A stretch of DNA of 64,000 bases from Agrocybe praecox. Taxonomy: Eukaryota > Basidiomycota > Agaricomycetes > Agaricales > Agrocybaceae. The stretch lies in contig OZ024851.1 in NCBI GenBank assembly GCA_964017145.1, positions 1,550,001 to 1,614,000 of the forward strand, read 5' to 3'. The notes under the pieces are model-generated. The model was not told the DNA's origin, did no database searches, and saw only the letters and a list, made by a program, of their open reading frames with translations. Both the position numbers and the translations under genes were made by a program. Below are positions 22,135-34,640 of the stretch, piece by piece (the stretch's first letter is position 1; the number at the start of each line of letters is the position of its first letter).

Positions 22135-25100
22135 TCAATCATCGTCTGAGTTGTACACGTCCCCATTGACCTCTTCGTCACTGTATTCGTCCCCACTGCC
22201 ACCCAGGAGCTCGTTGTCGGTGTCGTTGTCGTCATCGTCGTTGTCGTATCCACCACCCTGCACCGTTATTTCCACCTCCGCAACCAGTGGATCTTGTTCT
22301 TCTGCAGAGCTACGGGGTTCGGGTACGTTTGCTGGCCGTGAAGGATTCCTGTGCGTCGTGAAGTTGGTGGAAGAGTTTTCGGCAGAGTTATCTTGAGCAG
22401 GAGAAAGGGGCTTCTCCCACATCTTCTTGAAATACGCAGCAAGATTACTTTGAAGGTCGGACTGGTTCAGAGCATATGCCGTCAATCCCTTGGCCAGCTC
22501 CTTGGAGATCTCTTGTCTGCGATCTTTCTGTTGAGTCCACCAATTGGACTTCCATCGTAGATACTTCATTACGCGGTTCATCTCTTCTTTAAGGAGGGAG
22601 ACCTCCTCTTTTGCTCGCATGCTCCGTGCTCGACTCTTTGCCCACTCAGACATAAGGATGTCGTCCCTTTGGTCTTCGGGACTGATTGAATTCGCGCTTG
22701 TCCAGATCCAGGAGAGAGTTCGACAAGTTTCACCAGTGCCATCGCGGCGATCGCGCTGCTGGCTGAGAAGGTCGAATTCCGAATCTTCTTCAGGCAAAGG
22801 CGCCTCCACCTGGTCATCTTCGAGCACGCCTTTGCGTCCAGCCTTGGGACGGAGTCGTTCGGGATCTTGGTAGCCGCGAACGTCGGCGTCATTGAGTGGT
22901 TGAAGGGCTCTCTCCCAGTCGCCTGGTCCACTGAGGGAGAGTTTCGCTGCCCTCGCTACTCGGTACTTTTCAGCTGCAGTACGAGCACGCAGGTGTACTC
23001 TGTCGATGAGTGCCCTGGACCTCGTCCCATCGCGTTGTCCCCTGATGTTCTTGTTCTTGAATAGAACCATACGTTGCTTGATCTTCAGGATACGCCTGAT
23101 AGAGTCCAGAGCGTCACTACACTGAGCAGAGCGTAGCTTTTCTTCAATCTCCGGGAGCCCAGGTAGGCAGACTTGAGAACGAAATGGAAGAGGAATGTGA
23201 GAGGGTAGCATCAGCTGCTAGTCTTCGACGTTGTTGGAAGCGGATGAGTCACTGATGGAGGAGGGTTGTGCTGCTGGTGATGAATCACTCGTTGCTGCTC
23301 GATACTGAAGAAGGCCAGGCATGTGAATGAGTTGAAGCAACTCCCAGGCACGAATTCGTGAGCGCAAGCTGCTTCGTTGTTCAGTAATCGACCCCTCTTT
23401 CCTTAGAGTTGATTTAGAAAGAGGGTCCTTTACGAGCCTTCGAAGACGACGCCTAAAATGAGATTTTTTTCAAAACCCAGTGTAATAAGAGGACTCAAAG
23501 GCAACTTACTGAGAGTGCTCGAGCTCTAATCCGAGAATAACAAACGCAGACGCACTGGTTGAGTGCATTAGTGCATCTCCAGAATCAGCACGAAGGAGAT
23601 CTTCGTCTGCAAATTCTTTGCGAACTTGGGCTTCAGAAAGGCCTGTGATTTTCTGTTAGTGAACAAGTTACAGTAAACAAAGGCAAAACTTACATTCTCC
23701 GTCAGTTTGGTATGGGTTTGGATTGGATTTGGGGTCTTTTTCCCACTCGAGACAGACAGACTTCCATTTAGAACATAAAGCATCGCCAACAGACGAGCAA
23801 AGGCTGCGATGACTCTCGACTTGGCGATTTCTCTCTGCAACGGCTGCTTTCAAGCGTCGATGTAAGGTAGTACCTTGCCCTGTATAATTTTGCCAATTCC
23901 AAAAACTGAAGTGGTCGTCCAGTACGTCTTGTCGAGAGCCTGGCCCTTGCGTTTTGGTACAGTTTCCCAACGGATTATGCGGGCCCCATACGCGCTCGGG
24001 GCACTCGCAGTCCGAGTGCCCGACTCCTGGTATGAGGTTCAGAGAGTACATCTGATGTCCAGCCGACTGATGCATTGGTTCGTGTAGCTTTGGAATCGCC
24101 AGCGTAATGTTCATACCAGGGCGAGGTTTGATTGCCTCTGGCCAATGCTCGTCAATTCGCTTGAAGAGGTTGGTGAACCACTGACACGCTACGTTGTAGC
24201 TGATGAGGATTAGAGGTACAAAAAAAATTTGCAGCGCTGAGCCGAAGATGTAGTCCATGTTGGAATACCTGCAAGTCAGAGCCACATCAGCAAGAGCTAT
24301 GAGGTGATAAGGCGGTTTAAAGAAGTATTACCTTTCACCTTTGTGCAGATTCCCTACGCTGAGAGGGAGTATCATCTCTGAACGCCCACACACAGCCATG
24401 TTCACGCCGGTGTATCAAAGGCCTCTGGAAAATCTGGTATTTGCTTTTGCAAGCGCCTGAAAACCCACGCAGGTGCTGACCTAAGAAAAGAAAGTAAGCG
24501 TCTATTGAAAATAAGATGAATTTCAAGAAATGTAAAAGCACGTACGTCGCTATCATCGGCATGGCTCAGGACGTAAGATTCGTAAGGAGCGCGAGGGACC
24601 ATGTATGAGAGACCAATCCCAAGCCCAGGGTCTTGGGAGTAGTTCGAGACCAGTTGGTTTTTTAGTCGAAAATTCGCGTCCATGCAGATTATTGCCATGT
24701 AAAGAAACCTGTAAAAGGAGTCAACAACTGGTATGCATTCTCAGAAGTTGAAGCGTACTTTAGTTCGTCAGCTGCATGCTCCCAGCCAGGTAAAAGGTTT
24801 ATTCCAGGGTGCGGACAAGAAGGGCAGCGAATAGCAAGCTGACCGGGCAGGGTGCCAGCTACCCCAGTTGGGTCGTGAGCTCTCCCAGCCCACTTTAGCA
24901 TACGAAGGTGCCGCCATTGTAAAACCATGCGGCCGAGGGCGCGATATTGTGTCCGTGGTGCATACATCCCTGTGTTATCCGTTGATTTCTCCAGAGCTTG
25001 ATAGAAGTCGTACGTTGAAGCTTTCGTCGTCAAAGCTAGTTTGTGAAGGTGTTCGAGTAATTGGAAGGTTGCGCAGGATTTCGGGTTGAGTTGGGAGGCT

Positions 25101-25984
25101 GGATAAAGTCGACGTCGAAGAAGCTGCGTGTGGTAAGGGATTGCGTGGGAGTAGCCGCAATATTGGATTGAAACTTCATGGATGCCGTTGGTGTGTAAGA
25201 CCAGCATCCTGGAGTTGCATGGTATCGGATTTTCGCAGAACGTGCCGGAGTGGTTGAGTTGAACTTTGAGACCTAGGGATTTTAATATTACTCGAACGAA
25301 ACGCGAGCCAACCCATTGCTATTCAAACCGGAAAGCACGTTTAGAGAGTAGATACGCACATAAAGAAATATAGAACTCACCTCGATTTTGTGGAAAGGGT
25401 GCTGTATGTGCCGTTTAACACAGCACACAGAGCAGGTCAAATCAGGGATCATACACTCCTCACACCGGTACTCAGGACGCCCTGGGCTTTCAACGCATCG
25501 GGCAATGCAATCTGAGCAATGCTTTCCAGAGGAAAAATCGCCTCTTCCGGCCCACCGAGCCATTTCTTCAAGATAAGATTGGCGATTTTGATTCATCCAA
25601 ACAACGTGAGGTCTTCTCTATGCATAATTTACACATCAGAATTATCTCAATTACGAAAAGACTCTTACTGACCTCAACGGCGCTCCTGACATGCTTCTTC
25701 TTAACGCCCGCTGATTCCTCCATCACGCTGCCTTCAACAGCGACGTCGTACCATTCACCGGTTGGGTCCAGGGTGTATTCCTCATCGTCGACAGGCTCCC
25801 ATTCACGAACACCCTGCCAAGCTCCCAAGATTTGCTGCGGAACACGCTCTAGAGGCACGGTGCGCAAGGTGTTTCCCACTTTTTGCAAGCGGCCTTCAGT
25901 GTGATGGACGACGTCGAAATCGTTGAGTATTGATATTTTGTCATGATATGATGACCTCTGGCGCTTCCTAGGATTCATGACCAA
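22135..25984 (-). CDS. KDZ-family transposase of element II
   Basis: Multi-exon minus-strand gene. Order from the N-terminus: basic and acidic leader (MNPRKRQRSSYHDKISILND); CxC2-type zinc cluster (HCSDCIARC, CEEC, CSVCCVKRHIQHPFHKIE); region with VLHTNGIHEVSIQYCGY; CPSCPHPGINLLPGW; MDANFRLKN; SYNVACQW; LAIPKLHEPMHQ; CECPERVWGPHNPLGNCT; DDHFSFWNW; then long helical segments and an acidic tail (DDDDNDTDNE). These are the landmark motifs of KDZ transposases, which use an RNase H-like fold to cut and paste their element. The usual Asp of the Y-D-x-A-C-Q motif is Asn here (codon AAC near 24197), which may abolish catalysis. Apart from this the exons look open. Confidence 0.8.
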
Positions 25985-26549
25985 CGCGGAAAAGAATGAT
26001 TTGGTTAGAATGGTAAGTTAAGCACCGTGATATGTGGTAGGTGCTACGGTTAGTGCGCTACTTTTAGACTCAAATAACATATTCAATCAAAATTTGTAAG
26101 TTATTTCAAACTCCGAAAATGTGACGCGTCACATTGTTCACACAACGCAATTTTTCGAACACTGCTCCATCCATGATCCCCAACGTCAACCTTCAATATT
26201 CAATATTCATCTCCATCGTAACCTCTCATCAATAGTCATCCCACCCGCCTTTCCCTTTTATTTCCTAACATCCAATGAATGTTCTTGCAAGAAATTCAAT
26301 GCCAGTAGAACTTTTCAGGTAGCGGATGTGGCAAGAATAAAGGCACCCCAATTCAGTATTAGGTGATGGTATGTCTTCACTTGTGCTGAGTTTCGGGGGG
26401 TCTTCCTCATTCTGAGTGACGTCTAAACAAAAGCCAAGGTACATCACCTTGAGGTTCAATTCTCATTAGTCAACTAAACATATTCACGGCAGTTTAACTT
26501 TTACTAGATCTGTGATTGGAACAAGCTGGGCACGTTGGTGGTAATTCAG

Positions 26550-26997
26550 TGAGTTTATCGGCTTTGTTTTGTTTTCTAGACGCTGAACGGACACGACAGT
26601 CACCATCTATGTTTAGTGTTCAAGCACACCGACTAGGGCGTTTAGCGTCTCCGACTTCCCCGCGCGCTCACGAAGAGAGAATCTGGATATGCTGGAGTGA
26701 GTTTATCGGCTCTTTTTTGTTTTCTAGACGCTGAACGGACACGACAGTTACTGTCTATGTTTAGTGTTCAAGCACACCGACTAGGGCAGTTTAGTGTCTC
26801 CGACTTCCGCGCGCGCTCACGGAGAGGGAATCTGGATATGCTGGAGTGAGTTTATCGGCTCTTTTTTGTTTTCTAGACGCTGAACGGACACGACAGTCAC
26901 TGTCTATGTTTAGTGTTCAAGCACACCGACTAGGGCAGTTTAGCGTCTCCGACTTCTGTGCGCGCTCACAGAGAGGGAATCTGGATATGCCGGACGA
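26550..26997 (+). repeat. Three tandem copies of a 148-bp unit
   Basis: GAGTTTATCGGCT recurs at about 26551, 26699 and 26848, giving two periods of 148-149 bp and a third partial unit. Units share CTAGACGCTGAACGGACACG and TCAAGCACACCGACTAGGGC. The array lies upstream of the transposase gene of element II, in the space between divergent genes. Confidence 0.8.
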
Positions 26998-26999
26998 GT

Positions 27000-28100
27000 T
27001 TGTGAGAAGTTATATGATGGCCGTGGGGTGGGGTATGGGTGCTGGTGTGGCTGGTGGGGAAGATTGGGGGAAGAGATGGATTGTTGGGTTGTTAGTGGCT
27101 TGATGCATTGGAGGTGGGTACAACAACAGCAGTGAACAAACTGTTCAGTTCACCGTGATGTTGTACTGCGCCGTCTTTGACGTGTCTGCTGAATAGTCAG
27201 GGTTATGTCTCCTTGTGTCGTATCTTTCCTTAGTACTCTTCATTACTATGTTTGTTGTAATTTCTCATGTAGTATAAAATTTGCACAATTTTTGAAAATT
27301 TCCTCTCTATTTTTGTTCGCATTTGCTGCTCTATGCAAGGTACAAATTTTGCCTTCCCTTACTCTGTGCACCCCTGAAGAGTAAGGTTGCATTGCATTAC
27401 ACGTACAGTCGTATACAGCTGCTAACGCAATTTTGTTGAATTTGTCTGAACCCCTTTGTTAAGTTCGAGGCTGAATATTGAGGCTGGTGACTTATACGCC
27501 CTGATTTTCCCTTTTTTTTAAAATAAATAAATGCCACTTCAGCAATGTGAGCGACAGGAATATACATGCGTCCTCAAAGACTAAAATAAGCACGGGGTTA
27601 AGTGACTTTTAGCGAGCGTGCTGATTTCCGTTCGATTCTTGTTTTTATTTTCTAAATTACTACTCTTTACCTTACTTACTTCGCTGATCTTTTGGTCATA
27701 CATGGTCTTAGATGTAGTCTCTATAGCTACACATAATAATTTGGTGACAAGCTATACCACTGGCACCAAAAATACGCACCGACTACATTTACGCACTTAT
27801 GAAGTTAGTTCAACTTACACCTGTTGCATGCACTCATACATTCACTCATTGATAACTTTGTAGTATGTTTTTATTTTTTTTTTTGAAGGTGCATGGTAAT
27901 TCCACATTTCTCTTTTACTTCATATAGCCACTAACTCGAAATGAGAACCTGCAGATCATTCGCTGAGAATAGATCTTTCTTGAAGAGCATCATGGGAGAG
28001 ACAATTTCTATATCGAGTAAGTCGTCCGAATATGCTATAAATAGTTTTGTGCCGGACTCCGTTGATTTTTAGCATCCGCCAAACTCATTCACTACTTTTT
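27000..28100. other. Non-coding interval in element II
   Basis: AT-rich spacer between the tandem array and the small basic gene. A short purine/GT-rich stretch lies at about 27020-27115. No supported gene. Confidence 0.45.
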
Positions 28101-28107
28101 TCTTGTC

Positions 28108-28519
28108 ATGCCAAAGACCAAAGAAGAAAAAAATGCAGCAAGGCGGGAACAATACCTCAGGTAACTGGATTCTCCTACTTACTGGGCCATGTTACTGACT
28201 CGAACTTGGAAGAAACATAGAAACCGAGCGTAAAAAGGCCCGCGAGAAATCGAGGAATCGAGCCAGACAAGCAAAGTCTGCTGAGGAGGAGACCTCACGG
28301 CGTCGAAGACATCGAGACGCTCAAGCTAGATACCGCGCCACAAATCCTATGAAGCTTAACGTCAGATCGTGGCAGTATAGGTGGGTTTATTTATCGCGAA
28401 GATGCATTTTATTGATACTCACCTTGTTAAGTGATAGGTTGAAAAAGAAGCGGGAGGCGGAGGCTATGAGGGACGAAGAGGAGTACCAAGAGCTCATGGC
28501 TCGCGCACTAGGTGACTGA
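28108..28519 (+). CDS. Small basic coiled-coil (bZIP-like) protein of element II
   Basis: Three exons with consistent phase (28108-28160, 28213-28380, 28438-28519) give 100 aa. The sequence is dominated by Arg/Lys and Glu (MPKTKEEKNAARREQYLR, then ETERKKAREKSRNRARQAKS, RRRRHRDAQARYRA), ending in an acidic helix (EAEAMRDEEEYQELMARALG). The pattern of a basic helix followed by a charged helix is like a bZIP or a short DNA-binding coiled coil, but no leucine zipper register is clear. A comparable short gene lies in the third KDZ cluster (61966-62731), so it is probably part of the element's gene set. Confidence 0.6.
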
Positions 28520-28820
28520 CCTAGAGCGTACTTAAAGTTCTTATGCAGACATTTATTTTTTTCGAGACAACAGCATACATATATATTGTTTTCAAAAATT
28601 ACATAGGGCATACTACTGTGTCTCGAAATGAAATGTACAGAATGAAGTGAAAGGCAGGGCATAGTAGGGCATAAGGGGCATAGAGGGCGTATAGCAGTAG
28701 AAGGGCATAGGTTTGAGCATATGATGGTAGTGAGCAGCATAGGGAGGTAGTATAAAACAAGTAACATAAAGAGACGTGTATAAAAAAAGGGGTTGACAGG
28801 GGAAAATGTGCAAAAAAAAC

Positions 28821-31076
28821 TTAGACAAGGTACTCCGCAATTCCAGTGAGGTCGTCGTACAAGAAACCAGGTGACGAGTACAAAGATTGCGTGTCGAAAG
28901 TGTCCCTTCCTTCGTCGTCAGAGTTTGGCGCGTACATGTCGTCGGGGCTTGGAGTACAGAGGGTTGCTGCCCGTGGTGAAGTCGCTGTGATAGACGAAGC
29001 GGTCGAGACTGAAAATGAAGGCACAGACTCCGCAGCCGAAAAAGCTGTCCTAGATGCGGGGACTATCGAGGTACTAGAAGTTGACGGATTTGGCGAGCAA
29101 GAGAGAATGGGGGAGTGTACGTCAATGCGACGGCCTTTGGTAGCGCGCCTAGGGGTGTTGGTGCCAGGAGTCTTTGGTGTTCTTTCTGTCAAACCTGCCG
29201 AGGCCTTGTTGGGAGGTTTGGGGGTGAGGAAAGGCGTCAATGAGATGATGGCAGGCATCCAGTTGAGTGGAGAGATACTCTTTGCAGGCGTTACGAAGGG
29301 AGAGTCGAATTGAAAGGCAGGCGGAATTGCGGTCGGAGAAAACGGAACATTGGGGAAAGGGTTAACCGAAGGAAAAGATGAAATGCGATCGCGAGTGAAA
29401 TGGTGTGCTGGAGCGCTCTGAGCCCTGACAAACGGGCCTTGGACATTCCGGCCTGGTGTCTGTTAAGTCGATGAAAACTTCTTAGCAAACCCACGTAATA
29501 AAAATTGATTAAAACTTACATCAACATGGGCGCGTCTAGTGCTTGGTTCTGAGTTGTTGGAGACATTGAATTCAAAAGAGATGTTGCAATGTTGAAAAGA
29601 TGCTGCGGTGGGCCCGAAGTTGGTATTGTGTGAGACTACCACACCAGCAAAATTTCCCGAATGTCCTGTTCTCGCTTCAAGGGTTACGAGAGTTGCAGGG
29701 TCGGTTGGCGGGGAACTTGAAACTGCCGTACTAGATAGATTTCCGAGATGTTGAGTTGTTGCTCCAGAGGAGCTAGTTGCAGGGTTGGGTGGTGTCCAGA
29801 TTGTCGGGCCGTTGGAATCCTTAGATGAAGATGGATTGGATTCCTGTTTTTTGGTGAAAAGCCGCTTCACGTGTGGCACTGGAATCGTATCTTCTTCAGA
29901 GTTGCTGATGTCAATTGCGTCGGAGCTGAAGGGACCTCCTCTGGAACCTCGACCCTTGGGAGTTGGAGTAGCAGCAGTGTCATGTATTTTGCGACGACGA
30001 ATGCGTACAAGGGGAGGGGTGGAAGCACGACTGGGCTGTGGGGAGGCCCGAAGCTTGGGTGTCGGATAGTCCAAAGAAATGTACATGGGGTTTCCTTCAA
30101 CCCATCCTGGAGACCGGTCCCTTGCCGCGGGCTGGCTGGGGACTTTCTTCTTTTTGAGCCCGATGTATATTTTCTTAATGGGTTTTTTGCGCACAAAGTC
30201 GGAAGTTAGCGTAAGTGGTGCGGGAAGTTGTGTGTTGCTAGAGCCGGCAGAAACAGAGACAGATTGAATAGGTTTGGTTTTGGTGACGAAAGATAGAGTA
30301 GAAGGGGTCATGACGTTTGTAGACGCGAAAGAGAGAGGAGGATGAGCCGGGCCAAAAGAAGGGATGCCAGCCTTGACCGGGCCAGCAAGCGGTGGATCGG
30401 GAGATTTGAGGACGTTGTTGTTGGATCCTGGGTTCTCACCGTGGATTTCGACGTCCTCCTGAAAGTACCTATCGGTGTAGTACCGACTAGCAGCTCCCCA
30501 TTCGTCCTGTCTACGCATTTCGAATCGTGTTGCACCCCGAAGATCTACGTGGGCGTAAAATCTTCGAAGAAAAGTAGTCAATAAGTAATATTCAAGTAAA
30601 AATAGAAAAAAAATGTACTTACTCTTCCTCAGTAAAAATGCCGACCATTTTTCCATGCGTTATAACGAAATAATAGCGGGTGCTAGCAGTAGGCCTTCGG
30701 ATATCCAATGGGCTGGGTGCTTCAACGCTGGAAGCGTTAGGACCAAGGTGCGCGAGGCCAGTGCCTGGAGGGCAGAGAGATAGAACAGAGGCGCGAACAA
30801 TAGATGTATTGGCAGAAGATTGAGCAGAGACGGAAGGGGTGTTGAGAGAAGGGGTATTGATGGGGCCAGTCGCAGACGCAGCGTTGCTGAGCACAGCAGC
30901 AGCAGCAGCAGTGGGGTTGTGAGCGACAGTAGGGGCGGGGGGATCAACGTCCATAGCACTCGGATCAGCACTACGGACCTTTGCTGATCCTACTGATATT
31001 TCTTCGTGTTAGCAAGAATCAGCAGCGTAGCAAGCTAGTGCTTACCAACTGGACAAGGAGAAGGAAAGTTTGCCAT
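28821..31076 (-). CDS. RNase H1 N-terminal-like (RNHBD) protein of element II
   Basis: Four exons fit exactly in phase: 31076-31046, 30992-30623, 30561-29520 and 29459-28821, giving 693 aa. After an Ala/Ser/Pro-rich leader (about residues 1-112) comes a segment of about 50 residues reading RYYFVITHGKMVGIFTEEEF, then HVDLRGATRFEMRRQDEWGA and ASRYYTDRYF. This matches the layout of the RNase H1 N-terminal / caulimovirus viroplasmin fold (aromatic-x-V-x-x-G-x-x-G-I/V-F, then a residue cluster and a final F/Y-rich helix), which binds RNA-DNA hybrids. The rest is disordered Ser/Thr/Pro sequence. No RNase H catalytic domain follows. A second such protein sits in the third KDZ cluster (63044-63794). 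Confidence 0.65.
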
Positions 31077-31528
31077 TAGCGGATGGTTTTGTTGTGAAAT
31101 TTCGAGTGAGATAAAGCTGTAAATGTGGTGTGAGTTGCTATTTGCTGAGGAAAAGCTGAAGTGAGTGTCGTCTTTTATCCTGAAATCGCTTGCCGTACGA
31201 TGGATCGGCGAGTTGCTTGTAAAGGACTAGCATGAGTGGTGCGTGAGCGATGAGATTGGATTTCGCGAATCGGGAATGAGTTCGTAACGAAAGTCAGGGA
31301 TCTTGACTGGACATTCACGTCAACAAAGTGTCTCACACTTGAATTTTCGAGACTTACCTTTTCCATAAAAGAAGGGAAATCGACCAACATGAGTCCCCAG
31401 CACGCCCGGAAGTCCCCATCCTACTTTCAAGTCAAAATTCCTGTAATTTGAGGTCAGTTAAACCACTTGCTTCATGAAATTCACATACCAACGCACTTTG
31501 GGTAATCCATAGACTTTCTACTACCGAG

Positions 31529-34065
31529 ATGGTCAACCCAGGAGCTTTTCGTGGCTTAAGGAAGGACTTCTTGTTCGGTCAGAAGGCGGATTATGCGACA
31601 GCTGTCGGCGACGGCACTGCATCTGAGGTCATTTTCAGTATCCTCCGGAAATACTTCAAGAGGTTTCCAGTAGACTTACCGCATGATGAAGAGCCGTCGC
31701 CGGAATTCCTAGCTTCTGTTGACAATGAGGAACCTGACCCAGAAATGATAGAGCCCAACCCACTGGCGATGACGGACGACGAATTCAAAGAAGCCAACAC
31801 GAAATTCAAGGCGCGTCAAGACTTGATCAAGTTTCGCAGAGAGGTAAGTTGCTTAGTCACATACGTCGGGTAACGTGCTCAAAGACCATCAGCAAATCAA
31901 ACGCTGGTTCAGCTATCAATACATGAAGGATAACGACATGGACCCATCCGACAACGCACACAGCAATCCCTATCGCAATCTCGTTTGCAAACTCACTGGA
32001 AAGCAAGCCATTCGCCCTCGTCTCAGAACTGGTGCCAATATCTGGAGGAAGTCTCACAAGGAAGAAATTGAAAACCGACTCAAATCATACGCTGCGGGAA
32101 GGGGTTTGCAAAAATCTCAGTATGCGGCTCAACGCGATAGGATAGCTCGTGAAATGTTCGACGCTTTAAGTGACGAGGTTCAATACGAATGGAGGGAAAT
32201 TGCCAAGAAGGAACACGAACAAGGCCTGGCAGAATGGAAGGCGAACATAGCTGCTGCAGCTTCCACAAAACCTGAGGACCGTCAACGGTATTTTTTTCTC
32301 TAATTCATCTGTTATTCCTACATACTAACGTACATCTAGTGCAATACAAGGATTGGTTCGCTTCACCCAACCTATTCTCGACGTAATCGCAGACCATACA
32401 GGCTGGAAGGTGACTTTAATTGCTGGTGGGCCCGAACCTGCGCAAGGCGGGCTCCTCAACGTCATCAGGTAGGCTTTGTTTTCATATTTTTTGTGCTTTT
32501 TTGTGCTTATTTTCTCAGTGTTCATGCAGGAACAACGTCAGGCAACGTCAAAATGAATTTTGGAATTGCAGAAAGGCAGCGATTCAAGACCACTATCCTG
32601 CCTATATTCAGCAGTTTTTTGAAGAAATGCTACAGTATGTCATTCTCCTACGTATGTTTCCTTTTGATAACTACTTATGTACATCTTTACAGCCGTCAAA
32701 GAATGCCAGTCCCGTGCTCTCGATAGGTCTGAGGGATACCTGGCATTGAACGAACTGGAGGTGGAAACAGATAGCGTACTGTTTGATACAGTACGCCACG
32801 ACTTCTCCGCCTTAGTCCCCTTCGATTCAACACCTGAGTCTGACTCCACAAGCAGCAACTCTGACAACGGCGCAGCTTCAAGCTCGCCTACTCTTCTTTC
32901 CAACCCCCCAACAAATGACTCGTCTCTACCCCCTGCTCCTGTGACTGCTGCTCCTGGCACCGCATCCGTTCCCAAAGTAGTTGGTCTTCCTGCCAGACCA
33001 TCCACGCCTCCATCTTTGTCTTCCGATGCCTCTGTGTCTACTGCGCCAGTTTCCGCAGCCCATGTTGACAACCACATGGCCTTTCGTGATAGGTTCGGCG
33101 GCGTTAACAATGCGGTGGCGTCTGTTTCAAGCCCAACCTCAAACACCTCTCCATCCACTGCTCCTAACGGTGGCCATATTGCACCTCCTACCGGCGTGAC
33201 TTCTCAGGAAATGATTTACGACGTTGACGATGCTGCAGGCGCAGAATCCTTTACAACCGCGCGTCTCCTATCGCCTCTTCCCTCGCCCCTTCGTTCTCCT
33301 CCTCCATCTCCCCCCCTAGATCGTCCAATTTCTCCTCCTCCCCACCCATTGAGTTTGTTATCCGATTCTGGGGCTAGGCCAGACGCTGCGCCAAACCTAC
33401 GCCCATCTCCCATTCAGACGAGGACTGTGAAGAAGCGCTCGCGTGAGGTTGATGGAGCTGCACCAGACCTACCTCCCAAACGAAGCTGCAACGCTTCAGT
33501 CGCTATCGACGCCTCCAACCCAACACCTCGTAAGAAAGTGCACGCGAAGTCGCAGACTTCCATGTATGGCAGGGAGTTGCCCACGTATTTCGTCAACGGG
33601 CGCACTCTGTTTCATTCCGTGGACCTAGGTACCCAGTGGTCTAACCTCGTTGGCCAGTGGATCAAGTACGAAAACGCGCGAAAATTTGGGCACAGAACAA
33701 AGGGGAGAATTCAATGCAAGTTCCGCCCACCAGTGCTCGCTGATTGGATTAAGAGTGGTCGATTGGTTAACTTCATGCCGAAAATCCTTGATGCCTCCCA
33801 GTTTGGTCAAGGCTTCGAGAAGTGGTGGGCAGCCAGCCAGCCTTCCTGGAGACTCGATTTGAAAGGTGAGATCGTGCTCGATAAGTTGGACGGCAATTGG
33901 AATTCCCTGAATATTGCTGGGCCAAACGGATTCACTGTAGTCATAGCTGGTCTCTTCTTCTGGGGGTGTGCTTCTAAAGAGGAGGATAAGGACATGGACG
34001 ACTGGCAACGCATTACAAAGGATGCATCTCAGGTACTTTCCATTCTCTACGAACTTTCCGCTTAG
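31529..34065 (+). CDS. 775-aa helical accessory protein of element II
   Basis: Five exons with consistent phase: 31529-31843, 31893-32287, 32340-32468, 32519-32634, 32693-34065. The N-terminal 330 residues are helical and conserved-looking: GAFRGLRKDFL, ILRKYFKRFPVDLP, QIKRWFSYQYMKDNDM, LTGKQAIRPRLRTGANIWRK, DHTGWKVTLIAGGPEPAQGG, and SVHAGTTSGNVKMNFGIAER. From memory this is a family that is very frequent in agaricomycete genomes and is annotated only as hypothetical. The second half is Ser/Pro-rich with a C-terminal motif region (WRLDLKGEIVLDKLDGNWNS, DDWQRITKDASQVLSIL). Its place inside the transposon argues that the family is mobile-element cargo. Function unknown. Confidence 0.65.
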
Positions 34066-34439
34066 CTACCTGTCTTCCCTTTCAGGGAATTATATCCATT
34101 TTGGGACGTTGCATACTTTTTTCGTATCTTTTTGCTTTTTGTTGTTCGCTGCTGTCGTATTTTTGGAATCTATTTGCTTAATTGTATGTATCTACTTTTC
34201 AATCCATTGCTTAATCTTTGTGGAATATACATACTATCATACTATCCTGAGGTTTCACTGAAGTTACTGACCTCGCTATATTTGGAAATTGGCACATGTC
34301 AACCAAATTTGAGAATGTCACAGTTTTACATGTCATCTAATCTGATATGCATTTATAGCTATAAATACCGACAGAAAATAGTAGTGGGTCTTATTAAAAA
34401 TAGTGCAACGCTGAAATTGACGAGATTCCATTATAAATA

Positions 34440-34640
34440 GAACGACATCCATTATTAACATTTGCCATCCACCCCGCCACGTCCCTTTTTCACGAGGCAA
34501 AGGGCGCCAAAAAATAGCAATTTATTTTCTGAACACAACCATCCATTAAGCGCCGGGAACAACGTGCGCGTTCATGTATTAGAAAGCAATTACTGTTGAA
34601 AACGTCGAAAACTGCAATGTTTGTATATGTTTAGGTTCAA
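34440..34640 (-). repeat. Diverged second copy of the subterminal block, element II right side
   Basis: CATCCACCCCGCCACGTCCC, CAAAGGGCGCCAAAAAAT and an AACTGCAATGTTTGTATATG block match, with many changes, parts of the adjacent arm (34905-35080). It is an older partial duplicate just inside the right arm. Confidence 0.5.
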
